Shown here: one piece after another, positions 1 to 8,506 of the stretch
Layout: each line of letters opens with the position of its first letter
Numbering within the stretch: position 1 is the first letter of the stretch
Source of the DNA: CAKZQX01 sp034436755
GTDB taxonomy: Bacteria > Chloroflexota > Chloroflexia > Chloroflexales > Chloroflexaceae
DNA length: 64,000 bases
Assembly: GCA_034436755.1 (NCBI GenBank)
Contig: DAOTVB010000127.1
Span: 1-64,000 of the forward strand
Reading direction: 5' to 3'
Notes under the pieces: generated by a model
The model's database searches: none
Seen by the model: only the letters and a program-made list of their open reading frames with translations
Told to the model about the DNA's origin: nothing
Translations under genes and position numbers: made by a program

Positions 1-156
1 CCACCCCCACCACTCAACCCAGCCCCACCGGGCAATCCCGACTACCGGGACGCCCTGCAACAACCGACCCACCCCGTGCGTATCTCATTTCAGCGGGGCC
101 ACCAGGTACCGACATACCACTACCGTAGCACTTTCCGTAACCTGCCCACGCCATAG
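1..156 (+). CDS. possible 3' end of a proline-rich protein (cut by window edge)
   Basis: Frame 1 is open from the first base to a TAG at 154-156, giving 51 codons. It begins with a run of prolines and continues into a mixed segment containing DYRDALQQP and HPVRISFQRGH. The length is too short to prove coding and no family is recognised. It may be the tail of a gene starting outside the window, or a chance open frame in GC-rich DNA. Confidence 0.25.
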   Translation, partial: PPPPLNPAPPGNPDYRDALQQPTHPVRISFQRGHQVPTYHYRSTFRNLPTP

Positions 157-187
157 TGCAATTCAGCGCCGGGTCATCGCCGACCTC

Positions 188-311
188 ATACCGATTTGTT
201 GTCATAGCCACAGAGAACACAGAGGACGCAGAGATGGCAAACGGGAATGTGCCGCTGTTGCGCACAGTGCGCCCGTTCCCATTGATTGTTAGTTTGCCGG
301 CAAAGTGGTAT
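188..311 (+). mobile_element. short inverted-repeat element, family II, copy 1
   Basis: About 124 bp starting ATACCGATTTGTTGTCATAG and ending GGTAT. It matches the elements at 40231-40354 (same orientation) and 22849-22971 (reverse). All share an internal block GCCACAGAGAACAC followed by GAGGACGCAGAGATG. The ends of the 40231 copy form an imperfect inverted repeat around ATACYAATTTG. There is no coding capacity, so this is a MITE-like non-autonomous element by inference. Confidence 0.7.
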
Positions 312-392
312 GAGCCACGCCGGCGCGTGTACTGATCCGTATGTTGTAACGTGTGCGCCGGTGTATTGCGCTTTCGCACCCCCTGGGTTATA

Positions 393-440
393 GTAGAACC
401 GGTCGTCTGTCACACCGTAGAACCGGTCGTCTGTCACACC
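393..440 (+). repeat. two direct copies of a 24-bp sequence upstream of the Ser/Thr kinase
   Basis: The unit begins GTAGAACCGGTCGTC and ends CACACC. It occurs at 393-416 and 417-440, with a third copy started at 441-444. The repeat abuts the ribosome binding site (AGAGGAGG) of the kinase gene at 457, so it lies in the leader or promoter. A pair of operator sites is possible, but a simple duplication is equally consistent. Confidence 0.6.
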
Positions 441-456
441 GTAGAAGAGGAGGATT

Positions 457-2577
457 ATGTCCGCCATTCTGCAATCCGGCACTATGGTTCACGCCCGCTA
501 CCGCATCGTGCGCCTGATTGGGCAGGGCGGAATGGGCGCGGTCTATGCGGCCGTTGATCAGACCTTCGGCAGCCAGGTCGCACTCAAGCAGATGTTCCCC
601 ACCCCCAACCTCGCGCCGCAAGCGGTTGCCAATCTGGAACGCGCCTTTCAACGGGAAGCTCACCTGCTGCACCAGTTGCGCCACCCGGCACTGCCCCGCG
701 TCACCGATCACTTCTCGGAGGCGAACGGGCGCTTTCTGGTGATGGACTATATCGATGGTGAAGACCTGGCGCACCTGCTGGAGCAGCGCATGCAAACCCA
801 GGCACGCCCCCTGACTGAGCAGGAAGTTGTCCCCTGGGCCATCAAGGTGCTCGAGGCCCTGGAGTATCTGCATAGTCACAGGCCGCCGATTATTCACCGC
901 GATATCAAGCCCCACAATATCAAGGTGACAACAGCGGGGGATGTTTTCCTGATCGACTTTGGTATTGCTAAAGGTGCTTCGACGCAACAGGCAGCAATCG
1001 GGCACAGGAGTGTATTTGTCTATACACCGGCCTATGCATCGCTGGAGCAGATCCAGGGTATGGAGACAGATCCGCGCAGTGACCTGTTCAGCCTGGGTGC
1101 AACGATGTATCATCTGCTCCGGGGCAGCGCGCCGGATGCCGCGCCCCGCTGCAATGCCCTGACGCGCGCCGCCGCTACCGTGCGCAACCAGCCCGACCCG
1201 CTGACACCCCCGCCCGGAGCGAGCCTGGCCGTCCAGGAGGTGATCATGCAGGCGCTGGCGCTGGACCCCGACCACCGGCCCGCTTCTGCTACCGTGATGC
1301 GACAGGCGCTCGAGCGGGCAATCGGCGCGCCGGTGCAGACGCCCCACATGGATGTAACGGTTGTCCCGCCCGGCCCGCAAACGGGTGCAACGATTCTTCA
1401 ACCGCGCCCGGATCAGACCGCACTCCTACAGTTCTCCTACACACTGTTCCGCCGGCCGGTACCGGGGCCGGTGTTGGAAACACTCGCAATTCCGGTGCCG
1501 GTTGAACAAGCCCTACCAGTGAAGCGGAAGAACCGCGTTGTATTGCGAACCGGTGGATTAATGACGCTGGGTCTGCTGCTGCTGCTACTGGTAGGAATGA
1601 GTGCGGTGGGCAGTGCGAATAACATGGCCCCGGCCTGGTCGCCGGACGGTACGCGTATCGCCTTTGTGTCTGAACGTACCGGCACCCGGGAGATCTATGT
1701 GGCGAACGCTGACGGTTCCCGCCCTCAGCGCCTGACCTACGATAATATAGACGACTCTAACCCCGTCTGGTCGCCGAGCAGTAGACGTATCGCCTTTGAG
1801 ACTGTACGCGACGGTGAGAGTGAGATCTATATAAGTAATGCCGATGGCTCTGCGCCTGACCGCCCGGCTGGTCCGCCGTATTTGCAGCATTCCCATTCTC
1901 CGGCATGGTCGCCGGATGGCAGGCGCATTGCCTTTGTGTCCGCGCAAGACGGCAACCAGGAGATCTATGTCGTGAATGCCGGAGGTTACGGTTCCGATTT
2001 GCAGCGCCTGACGGATAATGCGGCAGCGGAGGACTCCCCTGTCTGGTCGCCGGATGGCACGCGCATCGCCTTTGTGTCCGCGCAGGACGATACCCAGGAG
2101 ATCTATGCAATAAACGCGGATGGCTCCAACCTCCAACGCCTTACGGACAACGCAGCGGGTATTTGGAATCCGGTCTGGTCCCCGGACGGCACCCGTATCG
2201 CTTTTGAGACTATGCGTGACGGCAATCAGGAGATCTATGTAATAAACGCGGATGGCTCCAACCTCCAGCGCCTCACGCACAACGATGCCCAGGACTGGTC
2301 CCCGGCCTGGTCGCCGGTCAGCATGCGCATTGCCTTCGTGTCCAATCGCAACGGTACTCAGGAGATCTATGTGATGGACGCCGACGGCTCCAACCTTCAG
2401 CGTCTCACCTTCGACGAAGCCGAGGATGCTGCTCCCACCTGGTCACCAGATGGTACGCATATCGCGTTTGAGTCCAGGCATAACGACAATCAAGCGATCT
2501 ATGTGATGAACGCCGATGGCTCCGACCGCCGGCGACTGGCTGTCGGGTGGAACTGGTTGACAACCTGGTTGCCATGA
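457..2577 (+). CDS. transmembrane Hanks-type Ser/Thr protein kinase with TolB-like WD40/PD40 propeller
   Basis: A 706-residue signalling kinase. Residues 15-290 form a kinase domain: glycine loop IGQGGMGAVY at 21-30, catalytic lysine K44 in VALK, HRDIKPHN at 147-154 and DFG at 167-169, so it looks catalytically competent. A basic stretch (KRKNR near 356) precedes one membrane helix at about 365-386. From about 390 to the end there are seven PD40/TolB-type repeats of the form WSPDGTRIAF with EIYVxNADGS. The kinase is predicted to be cytoplasmic and the propeller outside, where it could sense a ligand or envelope component. The ATG at 457 follows AGAGGAGG at normal spacing. A direct repeat sits just upstream. 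The architecture is known for Chloroflexota and other bacteria; the ligand cannot be read from sequence. Confidence 0.93.
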   Translation: MSAILQSGTMVHARYRIVRLIGQGGMGAVYAAVDQTFGSQVALKQMFPTPNLAPQAVANLERAFQREAHLLHQLRHPALPRVTDHFSEANGRFLVMDYIDGEDLAHLLEQRMQTQARPLTEQEVVPWAIKVLEALEYLHSHRPPIIHRDIKPHNIKVTTAGDVFLIDFGIAKGASTQQAAIGHRSVFVYTPAYASLEQIQGMETDPRSDLFSLGATMYHLLRGSAPDAAPRCNALTRAAATVRNQPDPLTPPPGASLAVQEVIMQALALDPDHRPASATVMRQALERAIGAPVQTPHMDVTVVPPGPQTGATILQPRPDQTALLQFSYTLFRRPVPGPVLETLAIPVPVEQALPVKRKNRVVLRTGGLMTLGLLLLLLVGMSAVGSANNMAPAWSPDGTRIAFVSERTGTREIYVANADGSRPQRLTYDNIDDSNPVWSPSSRRIAFETVRDGESEIYISNADGSAPDRPAGPPYLQHSHSPAWSPDGRRIAFVSAQDGNQEIYVVNAGGYGSDLQRLTDNAAAEDSPVWSPDGTRIAFVSAQDDTQEIYAINADGSNLQRLTDNAAGIWNPVWSPDGTRIAFETMRDGNQEIYVINADGSNLQRLTHNDAQDWSPAWSPVSMRIAFVSNRNGTQEIYVMDADGSNLQRLTFDEAEDAAPTWSPDGTHIAFESRHNDNQAIYVMNADGSDRRRLAVGWNWLTTWLP

Positions 2578-2616
2578 GACAGCCCGGCTATGTTTGTGAA
2601 GAGAGGAGTTAGCCCA

Positions 2617-3081
2617 ATGAGCTACGTGTGCGAACTGCAGGAATTTCCCACCCGGCCGGCATTATCGATTCGTACGCGGACGCCGATCCAGGATTTACCC
2701 CAGGTACTTGGCGCGGCATATGGCACGATTATGCACTATCTTGGCGAACTTGGCGAACAACCGGCCGGCGCGCCTTTTACCGCCTACTACAACATGGATA
2801 TGGCGGACCTTGACCTGGAAATTGGCCTTCCGGTTGCCCGCAGTCTGCCCGGACGGGATACCATTCAGGCCAGTGAACTGCCGGGTGGCCGGGTGGCGAC
2901 CTGCCGCTACACCGGACCCTACGACACCATTGCGACGGCGTACGAAGCGCTTTCCGCATGGATGGTGGAGCAGGGTCATACCCCAACGGGCGTGGCCTAC
3001 GAGAACTATCTGAATGACCCGGCAGATACTCCACCGGAGGCATTGCAAACCATGATTGTCTTCCCGTTGAAGCAGGGTTGA
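2617..3081 (+). CDS. GyrI-like / AraC effector-binding-domain protein
   Basis: A 154-residue protein resembling the GyrI-like small-molecule-binding fold (the effector-binding domain of AraC/MerR multidrug regulators) with no DNA-binding part. Family-like features are the N-terminal strand with PALSIRTRTPI, the central GxPFTAYYNMD segment and the GGRVATCRYTGPYD strand followed by a helix. Stand-alone members bind hydrophobic small molecules or act as inhibitors; the ligand here is unknown. The ATG at 2617 is chosen over one at 2590 because GAGAGGAG lies 8 nt upstream of 2617. It starts 39 bp after the kinase gene in the same direction, so co-transcription is likely. Confidence 0.8.
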   Translation: MSYVCELQEFPTRPALSIRTRTPIQDLPQVLGAAYGTIMHYLGELGEQPAGAPFTAYYNMDMADLDLEIGLPVARSLPGRDTIQASELPGGRVATCRYTGPYDTIATAYEALSAWMVEQGHTPTGVAYENYLNDPADTPPEALQTMIVFPLKQG

Positions 3082-3142
3082 ATGAGGATTTTCTGAGCGG
3101 CAAACCCACCTCCGTCCAGGCACGCCGCTCACCACCTTCCTA

Positions 3143-3199
3143 CAACCTGCAACCTGCAACCTGCAACCTGCAACCTGTCCCCTGTCCCCTGTCCCCTAC
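3143..3199. repeat. two adjoining heptanucleotide tandem arrays
   Basis: Five exact copies of CAACCTG (3143-3177) are followed by three copies of TCCCCTG (3178-3199, the last ending TA). They lie about 60 bp after the stop of the GyrI-like gene. Heptamer arrays resemble the STRR sequences known from cyanobacteria. Similar arrays occur here at 8255-8286 and 25849-25883. Confidence 0.9.
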
Positions 3200-3286
3200 A
3201 CCAGTTGCAATCGGCCAAAAAAGGCGTTATATTTCTAAACAGACTGTGTCAACATTGCACTCGTAACCAGTATATCAGCGTGTCGT

Positions 3287-3326
3287 GATGCGAGGAGGTG
3301 ACCCGTGCCTATTGCCTCCTCGCATC
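3287..3326. repeat. perfect 12-bp inverted repeat
   Basis: GATGCGAGGAGG (3287-3298) and CCTCCTCGCATC (3315-3326) are separated by 16 nt. No T-run follows, so it is not a typical intrinsic terminator. It lies about 90 bp upstream of the flavoprotein-receiver gene and may be a regulatory hairpin or protein-binding site. Confidence 0.6.
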
Positions 3327-3417
3327 GGTATGCATACAGCCGGGCCGCACGCGGCACTCGCCTGACCGCAGATAACGCCCGTGTCATCCGGCCGCCATTC
3401 GTAAGAAAGGATCTCCC

Positions 3418-5079
3418 ATGGCAAAACCTGTCATCCTCTCGGTTGACGACGATCCCGGTGTGTTAAGCGCAATTTCCCGCGACCTGCGCCGCCAGTATGG
3501 CGAACACTACCGCGTGGTGCGGGCCGACTCCGGCCAGGCCGCGCTCGATGCCCTGCGCCAGTTGAAGCAGCGCAATGACCCGGTCGCCCTCTTCCTGGTC
3601 GATCAGCGCATGCCGCAGATGAGCGGCGTCGAGTTCCTGGCCGAGGCCATGCAGCTCTACCCCGATGCGCGCCGCGCCCTGCTCACCGCCTACGCCGATA
3701 CCGACGCGGCCATCCGCGCCATCAACGATGTCGCCATCCACTACTACCTGCTCAAGCCATGGGATCCGCCCCAGGAGAAGCTCTACCCGGTCCTGGATGA
3801 TCTGCTGGACGACTGGCAGGCCGCCTACCACCCACCCTTCGAGGGCATTCGTATCGTCGGGCATCGCTGGTCGCCGGATGCCCATCAGATCCGCGACTTC
3901 CTGGCGCGCAACCAGATCCCCTACCTCTACCTGGATATCGAAACCGATCCGGAGGCGCAGCGTCTCCTGGAGCAACTCAATATGTCGGCGGCCAGGCTGC
4001 CGCTGGTCCTGCTGGCCGACGGCACCATCATGGAAGCCCCCAACCCGGCTGACATTGCCGGGCAGGTCGGGTTGCAGACGCGCGCCGAGCAGCCCTTCTA
4101 CGACCTGGTGATCGTAGGTGGGGGACCGGCGGGGCTGGCGGCGGCGGTGTATGGTGCCTCCGAGGGGCTGCGCACGGTGATGATCGAGCGCGAAGCGACC
4201 GGCGGTCAGGCGGGCACCAGTTCCCGTATCGAGAACTACCTGGGCTTCCCCTCCGGCCTGAGCGGAGCCGACCTGGCCCGCCGCGCAACCACCCAGGCCC
4301 GCCGCTTCGGGGTGGAAATCCTCTCGCCGCAGGAGGCCACCAGCCTGCGGATCGAAGGCCCCTACCGCATTATCACGCTGGCCGACGGGCGCGAGATTAT
4401 CTGCCACGCGCTGATTGTGGCGGTGGGGCTGGCCTATCGCAAACTGGACGTGCCCGGCGTCGATAAGCTGACCGGGGCGGGGGTCTACTATGGCGCCTCG
4501 CTGACCGAGGCGATCTCCTGCCAGTCGCAGCCGGTCTTTATCGTCGGCGCGGGCAACTCGGCCGGGCAGGCGGCGATCTACCTGGCACAGTTTGCCCAGA
4601 ATGTGACCCTGCTGGTGCGGGGCGACTCCCTCGCCGACAGCATGTCGCAATACCTGGTCGAGCGGATCGAGGCGGCCCCCAATATCCATGTGCGCCTGCA
4701 GACGGCGGTCAAGGCGGCATGCGGCGATGAACATCTGGAGGCGCTGATCCTCGAGGATCGGACGACCGGCCAGGAGGAGACCCACCCGGCGGTGGCGCTC
4801 TTTATTTTTATCGGCGCGGTGCCGCGTACCGACTGGCTGGAGGGGATCGTTCGGCGCGACAACCGGGGCTTTATCCTGACCGGAACGCAAATGATGGAAG
4901 ATGGCAAACTGCCCCGTGAGTGGCACCTGGAGCGCGCGCCCTTCCTGCTAGAGAGCAGCATTCCCGGCGTCTTTGCCGTGGGCGATGTGCGTGCCAGTTC
5001 GGTCAAGCGGGTGGCCTCGGCCGTCGGTGAAGGCTCGATTGCCGTGCAGTTTGTACATCAGCATCTGAGTAAGGTATGA
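3418..5079 (+). CDS. response regulator / thioredoxin-like / thioredoxin-reductase-like flavoprotein fusion
   Basis: A 553-residue cytoplasmic fusion. Residues 1-125 are a CheY-type receiver with acidic pocket D10-D12, phospho-acceptor D62 (VDQRMP) and K113 (LLKPW). Residues about 143-220 look like a glutaredoxin/thioredoxin fold, but the usual CxxC position reads RWSPDA and has no cysteines. From about 225 there is a thioredoxin-reductase-like flavoenzyme with an FAD fingerprint (IVGGGPAGLAAA) and an NAD(P)H fingerprint (IVGAGNSAGQAA). The redox-active CxxC of true thioredoxin reductases is also absent: the equivalent segment reads GASLTEAISC. It should bind FAD and NAD(P)H, but its acceptor is unknown. 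The ATG follows GAAAGGA. The histidine kinase gene starts 7 bp after the stop, so the two are probably an operon with kinase and receiver as partners. Confidence 0.9.
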   Translation: MAKPVILSVDDDPGVLSAISRDLRRQYGEHYRVVRADSGQAALDALRQLKQRNDPVALFLVDQRMPQMSGVEFLAEAMQLYPDARRALLTAYADTDAAIRAINDVAIHYYLLKPWDPPQEKLYPVLDDLLDDWQAAYHPPFEGIRIVGHRWSPDAHQIRDFLARNQIPYLYLDIETDPEAQRLLEQLNMSAARLPLVLLADGTIMEAPNPADIAGQVGLQTRAEQPFYDLVIVGGGPAGLAAAVYGASEGLRTVMIEREATGGQAGTSSRIENYLGFPSGLSGADLARRATTQARRFGVEILSPQEATSLRIEGPYRIITLADGREIICHALIVAVGLAYRKLDVPGVDKLTGAGVYYGASLTEAISCQSQPVFIVGAGNSAGQAAIYLAQFAQNVTLLVRGDSLADSMSQYLVERIEAAPNIHVRLQTAVKAACGDEHLEALILEDRTTGQEETHPAVALFIFIGAVPRTDWLEGIVRRDNRGFILTGTQMMEDGKLPREWHLERAPFLLESSIPGVFAVGDVRASSVKRVASAVGEGSIAVQFVHQHLSKV

Positions 5080-5086
5080 CAAAACG

Positions 5087-6463
5087 ATGGACGAACGCTA
5101 CTCAATTCAGCTCTTCGCCGATATGCCCACGGCCGAGGTGCAGTGGATCCGCGACAACGGCCGCGAAGTTCATCTGGAGGCGGGAACATTTTTTTTGTGC
5201 GAACATGATTCCGCCGAGGAGTTCTATATCGTTCTCGCCGGGGAACTACAGATCACCCGCACCATAAACGGACGTGAGCAGGTGATGGGCACGACGCCGC
5301 GCGGGATTATCGGCGGCGAGATCTCACTCTTGACCAACACCCCGTCGCAGGTGACGGCCCGCGCACTGGTGCCCAGCGATCTGCTGGTGCTGGACCGGCG
5401 GGCCTTCCGTGCGATGTTCGCCTATGCACCAACCATTGGCGCGCAGGTGTTACAGATCGGGGTAAACCGGATGCAGGGCTACGTCACCACGCTGGTGCAG
5501 CAGGAGAAGATGGCCGCGCTGGGGAAGATGTCGGCGGGACTGGCACACGAACTGAACAACCCCGCCGCCGCTGCCAACCGCGCGGCCGCCAGTCTACGCG
5601 AAACCCTGCTGCTGCTGCAATCCCAGGCGATCCGGCTCAACCGCCTCAGCCTGAGCGCCGATCAGATCGAGCAGTTGATTACATTTCAGCAGCAGACCAT
5701 CAGTCAGGCGGACCAGGCCGAACCACTCTCGCCGCTGGAGCAGAGTGACCGCGAGGATGAACTGGGCGAGTGGTTCGAGGACCAGGGCGTTGCGGGCGGT
5801 TGGGAACTGGCTCCCTGTTTTGTCGGGGCGGCCATGGGCAAGGATAACCTGGCGAACCTGCGTTCGCTGCTGACCGAGGAGAGTTTCCCGCTGGTGCTGG
5901 CCTGGCTGCACCGCACCCTGGACACCACCAGCCTGCTGAACGAGATTGAGCAGAGTACCCGCCGGATCGCCGAACTGGTCGGGGCGATCAAATCCTATGC
6001 CTACAAAGACCAGTCGGTCGTCAAGGAAGTAGATGTTCACAAAAGCCTGGAGAGTGCGCTGCTGGTCCTCGGGCACAAGCTGAAGCGGGGCAACCTGCAT
6101 GTCTCGCGGGAGTATGACCCCAATCTGCCGCATATTCAGGCCCGCGCCGGGGAGCTGAACCAGGTCTGGACAAATATGATTGACAACGCAATTGACGCCC
6201 TGAATAGCAACGGCACGATCCGTCTGATCACGCGCTGTGAGCATGACTTTGTGATGGTTGAGGTCGCCGACGATGGTCCCGGCATTCCGCCGGAGGTGCA
6301 GTCGCGCCTGTTCGAGCCCTTTTTTACCACCAAAGAGGAGGGCAAAGGCACTGGACTGGGGCTGGATATCAGCTACCGGATCATCCAGGAGCATAACGGC
6401 TCCATCGAGGTGCAGTCCCAGCCGGGGCAGACACGCTTTATCATCCGGCTGCCGGTTAGTTGA
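5087..6463 (+). CDS. sensor histidine kinase with N-terminal cyclic-nucleotide-binding domain
   Basis: 458 residues, no membrane segment. Residues about 5-125 form a Crp/Fnr-like cyclic-nucleotide-binding domain (FYIVLAGELQIT; GGEISLLTNTPSQVTARAL). The kinase core has H-box ALGKMSAGLAHELNNP with phospho-acceptor H154, N-box with N363 and N367 (NQVWTNMIDNAID), G1 box DDGPGIP and F/G2 boxes EPFFTTKEEGKGTGLGL. About 130 residues of helical linker separate H- and N-boxes, longer than usual; the paralogue at 6828-8255 shares this. It lies 7 bp after the receiver-flavoprotein gene, its likely partner. Whether the sensory domain binds cAMP, another nucleotide or none cannot be told. Confidence 0.9.
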   Translation: MDERYSIQLFADMPTAEVQWIRDNGREVHLEAGTFFLCEHDSAEEFYIVLAGELQITRTINGREQVMGTTPRGIIGGEISLLTNTPSQVTARALVPSDLLVLDRRAFRAMFAYAPTIGAQVLQIGVNRMQGYVTTLVQQEKMAALGKMSAGLAHELNNPAAAANRAAASLRETLLLLQSQAIRLNRLSLSADQIEQLITFQQQTISQADQAEPLSPLEQSDREDELGEWFEDQGVAGGWELAPCFVGAAMGKDNLANLRSLLTEESFPLVLAWLHRTLDTTSLLNEIEQSTRRIAELVGAIKSYAYKDQSVVKEVDVHKSLESALLVLGHKLKRGNLHVSREYDPNLPHIQARAGELNQVWTNMIDNAIDALNSNGTIRLITRCEHDFVMVEVADDGPGIPPEVQSRLFEPFFTTKEEGKGTGLGLDISYRIIQEHNGSIEVQSQPGQTRFIIRLPVS

Positions 6464-6546
6464 TTGTTGTTGATGATTGAAGCGTGCATGGCGAGCGGCG
6501 TGACCCGGAACGCCGCTCGTTCATTCACTATGCGATTGTTATGTGA

Positions 6547-6812
6547 CCGGAGTTACGCGATGGGCGTTTGGACCACGAACACCACGAAATAAGCGAACAG
6601 CGCGAAAGGCCAATGTTGCCATACAGCAGGCGATCCCGGGTTTGGTGGGGGACATCGCCTCCGGCAGGGCAGAAGATTCTCGATCTTTTTCACAAAAAAT
6701 TCACGTTGTGAATTTTTTGTGAAAAAGATAAAAAGTATACCATGCTGCCGCAGGCGAATCGGGCTTCCAGCGGGTGAACCATCCGGGTTGCATGGCAATC
6801 GCGTAATTCCTG
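6547..6812 (+). mobile_element. family I palindromic element, copy A
   Basis: 266 bp. Left end CCGGAGTTACGCGAT, right end the complement of CAGGAATTACGCGAT. Flanks are TTATGTGA (left) and TTATGTAG (right), a likely decayed target duplication. An outer stem GCCTCCGGCAG / CTGCCGCAGGC encloses a perfect 22-bp hairpin with a 3-nt loop (6683-6704 / 6708-6729). There is no open reading frame of note. It occupies most of the gap between the two histidine kinase genes. Confidence 0.85.
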
Positions 6813-6827
6813 TTATGTAGAGCTCAG

Positions 6828-8255
6828 ATGGTGAGAGTGATGAATGATCAAAATAGTCTGATTGCGGCCCTCCGCACCCTGAACCTCTTCGATGAACTGA
6901 CCGATGCGGAGCTACAGAAGATTGCCGGGCAGGGTAATGCGATCTTCCTCGACACCGGCGACATCCACCGCGAAGAGGGCGACCCGGCCGAGCATGTCTT
7001 TATCCTGCTGGAGGGCGAAATCCAGGTGACGCAGCGTGTGGGCGCGCAGGAGGTGCTGCTGGCGACCTACGGCCCGCGCACGCTCTTCGGTGAGCTACCG
7101 CTGCTGATGGGCATCGATACCTTCTTTGCGCGGGGCCGCGCTACCCAACCAACCCGCGTCTTCGAGTTTACAAACGAAGTATTCTGGCAGATCTTGCGCA
7201 CCTACCCGTCGGTGTCGATTGCGGTGTTGCGCACCATGGCAGCACGGGTGCAGCACCTGGCGTCGATCTCACAGCAGCGCGAAAAGCTGGCCTCGCTGGG
7301 CGAACTGGCGGCCGGGCTGGCGCATGAACTCAACAACCCCGCCGCCGCCGCAAGCCGGGCCGTCGAGAACCTGCGCGGCAGCCTGCAGGAGCTACACGCG
7401 CACAGCCGCACCCTGAGCCGCCAACTGACCACACCCCAACTGGCAGCGCTGGCCGCCCACGAGGAGACCGCGACCGCCAGTGCTGCCCACCCGCCGGTCC
7501 TCGACGCGCTCACCCGCAGCGACCGGGAAGATACCATCATCGACTGGCTCGATGATCAGGCCATTGCCGGAGGCTGGCAACTGGCACCGACCTTCGTCAC
7601 GGCGGGGCTGGCGGTTGATTGGCTGGAAGCGGTAGCGCGTGACCTGCCCGCCGCTGCTCTGACCAGTGCCTTACGCTACCTGGAGTTGCTACTGACCGTG
7701 AATGATCTGCTGGACAATGCCGAGAGCAGCACCGGGCGCGTGTCAGACCTGGTGGCGGCGATGAAGGCCTACTCCTACATGGATCAGGCTCCGCTGCAGG
7801 AGATTGATGTGCAGGAGGCGCTGGAGCATACGCTGACCATTCTGAACCACAAACTCAAGCAGGGAATCGCAGTCACCCGTGACTATGCGCCGGACCTGCC
7901 GAAGGTCTGGGCCTATGGCAGCGAACTCAACCAGGTCTGGACCAACCTGATCGACAATGCCATTGATGCAATGGAGGGGCAGGATCGCCCGGCACAGTTG
8001 CATGTGCGTACCTGGCTGGAGGGCGAGCGGGTGCAGATCGAGATTTGCGACAACGGTTGTGGGATTGCCCCGGACATTCTGCCGCGCATCTTCGAGCCCT
8101 TTTTTACCACCAAGGATGTCGGCCATGGCAGCGGCCTGGGGCTGGATGTAGCCTACCGCATTGTCGTGGCGCAACACGCCGGCGATATCCGGGTGAAATC
8201 GGAGCCGGGCGATACGCGCTTTCAGGTCTGTTTGCCGGTACGGGTTAACGGTTAG
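6828..8255 (+). CDS. sensor histidine kinase with N-terminal cyclic-nucleotide-binding domain (paralogue)
   Basis: 475 residues with the same architecture as the kinase at 5087-6463. It has a Crp-like nucleotide-binding domain at the N-terminus (VFILLEGEIQVTQR; LFGELPLLMG), H-box SLGELAAGLAHELNNPAAAA, a long helical linker, N-box NQVWTNLIDNAIDAM, G1 box DNGCGI and EPFFTTKDVGHGSGLGL. It probably arose by duplication; a mobile element now separates the copies. Start 6828 gives MVRVMNDQ; an ATG at 6840 (MNDQNS) is equally possible since neither has a strong ribosome binding site. The stop codon runs into a GGGGTTA tandem array. Confidence 0.9.
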   Translation: MVRVMNDQNSLIAALRTLNLFDELTDAELQKIAGQGNAIFLDTGDIHREEGDPAEHVFILLEGEIQVTQRVGAQEVLLATYGPRTLFGELPLLMGIDTFFARGRATQPTRVFEFTNEVFWQILRTYPSVSIAVLRTMAARVQHLASISQQREKLASLGELAAGLAHELNNPAAAASRAVENLRGSLQELHAHSRTLSRQLTTPQLAALAAHEETATASAAHPPVLDALTRSDREDTIIDWLDDQAIAGGWQLAPTFVTAGLAVDWLEAVARDLPAAALTSALRYLELLLTVNDLLDNAESSTGRVSDLVAAMKAYSYMDQAPLQEIDVQEALEHTLTILNHKLKQGIAVTRDYAPDLPKVWAYGSELNQVWTNLIDNAIDAMEGQDRPAQLHVRTWLEGERVQIEICDNGCGIAPDILPRIFEPFFTTKDVGHGSGLGLDVAYRIVVAQHAGDIRVKSEPGDTRFQVCLPVRVNG

Positions 8256-8286
8256 GGGTTAGGGGTTAGGGGTTAGGGGTTAGGGG
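8255..8286 (+). repeat. GGGGTTA tandem array with G-quadruplex pattern
   Basis: Five GGGG runs separated by TTA: 8255-8258, 8262-8265, 8269-8272, 8276-8279 and 8283-8286. The first G is the last base of the upstream TAG stop codon. Four or more G4 runs with 3-nt loops fit the standard quadruplex pattern on the + strand, and thus in the 3' end of the kinase mRNA. Confidence 0.9.
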
Positions 8287-8499
8287 CAATGCCTTTCAAA
8301 TAACCGGGCTTACCTGGTTTCTTACCCGGAAGAAAATATCGCCTCCGGCAGAGTGGAAGAACCCATCCTTTTTTCACAAAAACTTTTACAAAGTAAAAAT
8401 TTTTGTGAAAAAAGGATAAAAAGTACCATGCTGCCGCAGGCGGAACCGTTCTGCATCGGAGCAAACGCCCGGTTTGCAAGGCTACTGTACAGGTTCTGC
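8287..8499 (+). repeat. family I palindromic element, remnant B
   Basis: Contains the outer stem (GCCTCCGGCAG near 8341, CTGCCGCAGGC near 8430) and a 25-bp hairpin with one mismatch (8365-8389 / 8393-8417), but no recognisable left terminal repeat. Its right end runs into copy C. The heptamer array replaces its left side. It is interpreted as an older element disturbed by the insertion of copy C. Confidence 0.7.
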
Positions 8500-8506
8500 T
8501 ATTTGA

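Larger units (their letters stand above)
3082..3417. other. intergenic region with heptamer arrays and a palindrome
   Basis: No gene is seen. The stretch holds the heptamer arrays at 3143-3199 and a perfect inverted repeat at 3287-3298/3315-3326, then the ribosome binding site (GAAAGGA) of the next gene. Confidence 0.6.

Noticed and set aside
186..482. Open frames across 14-482 on the minus strand
   Set aside because: They run through the family II element and the 24-bp repeats and show repeat-derived peptide sequence only.
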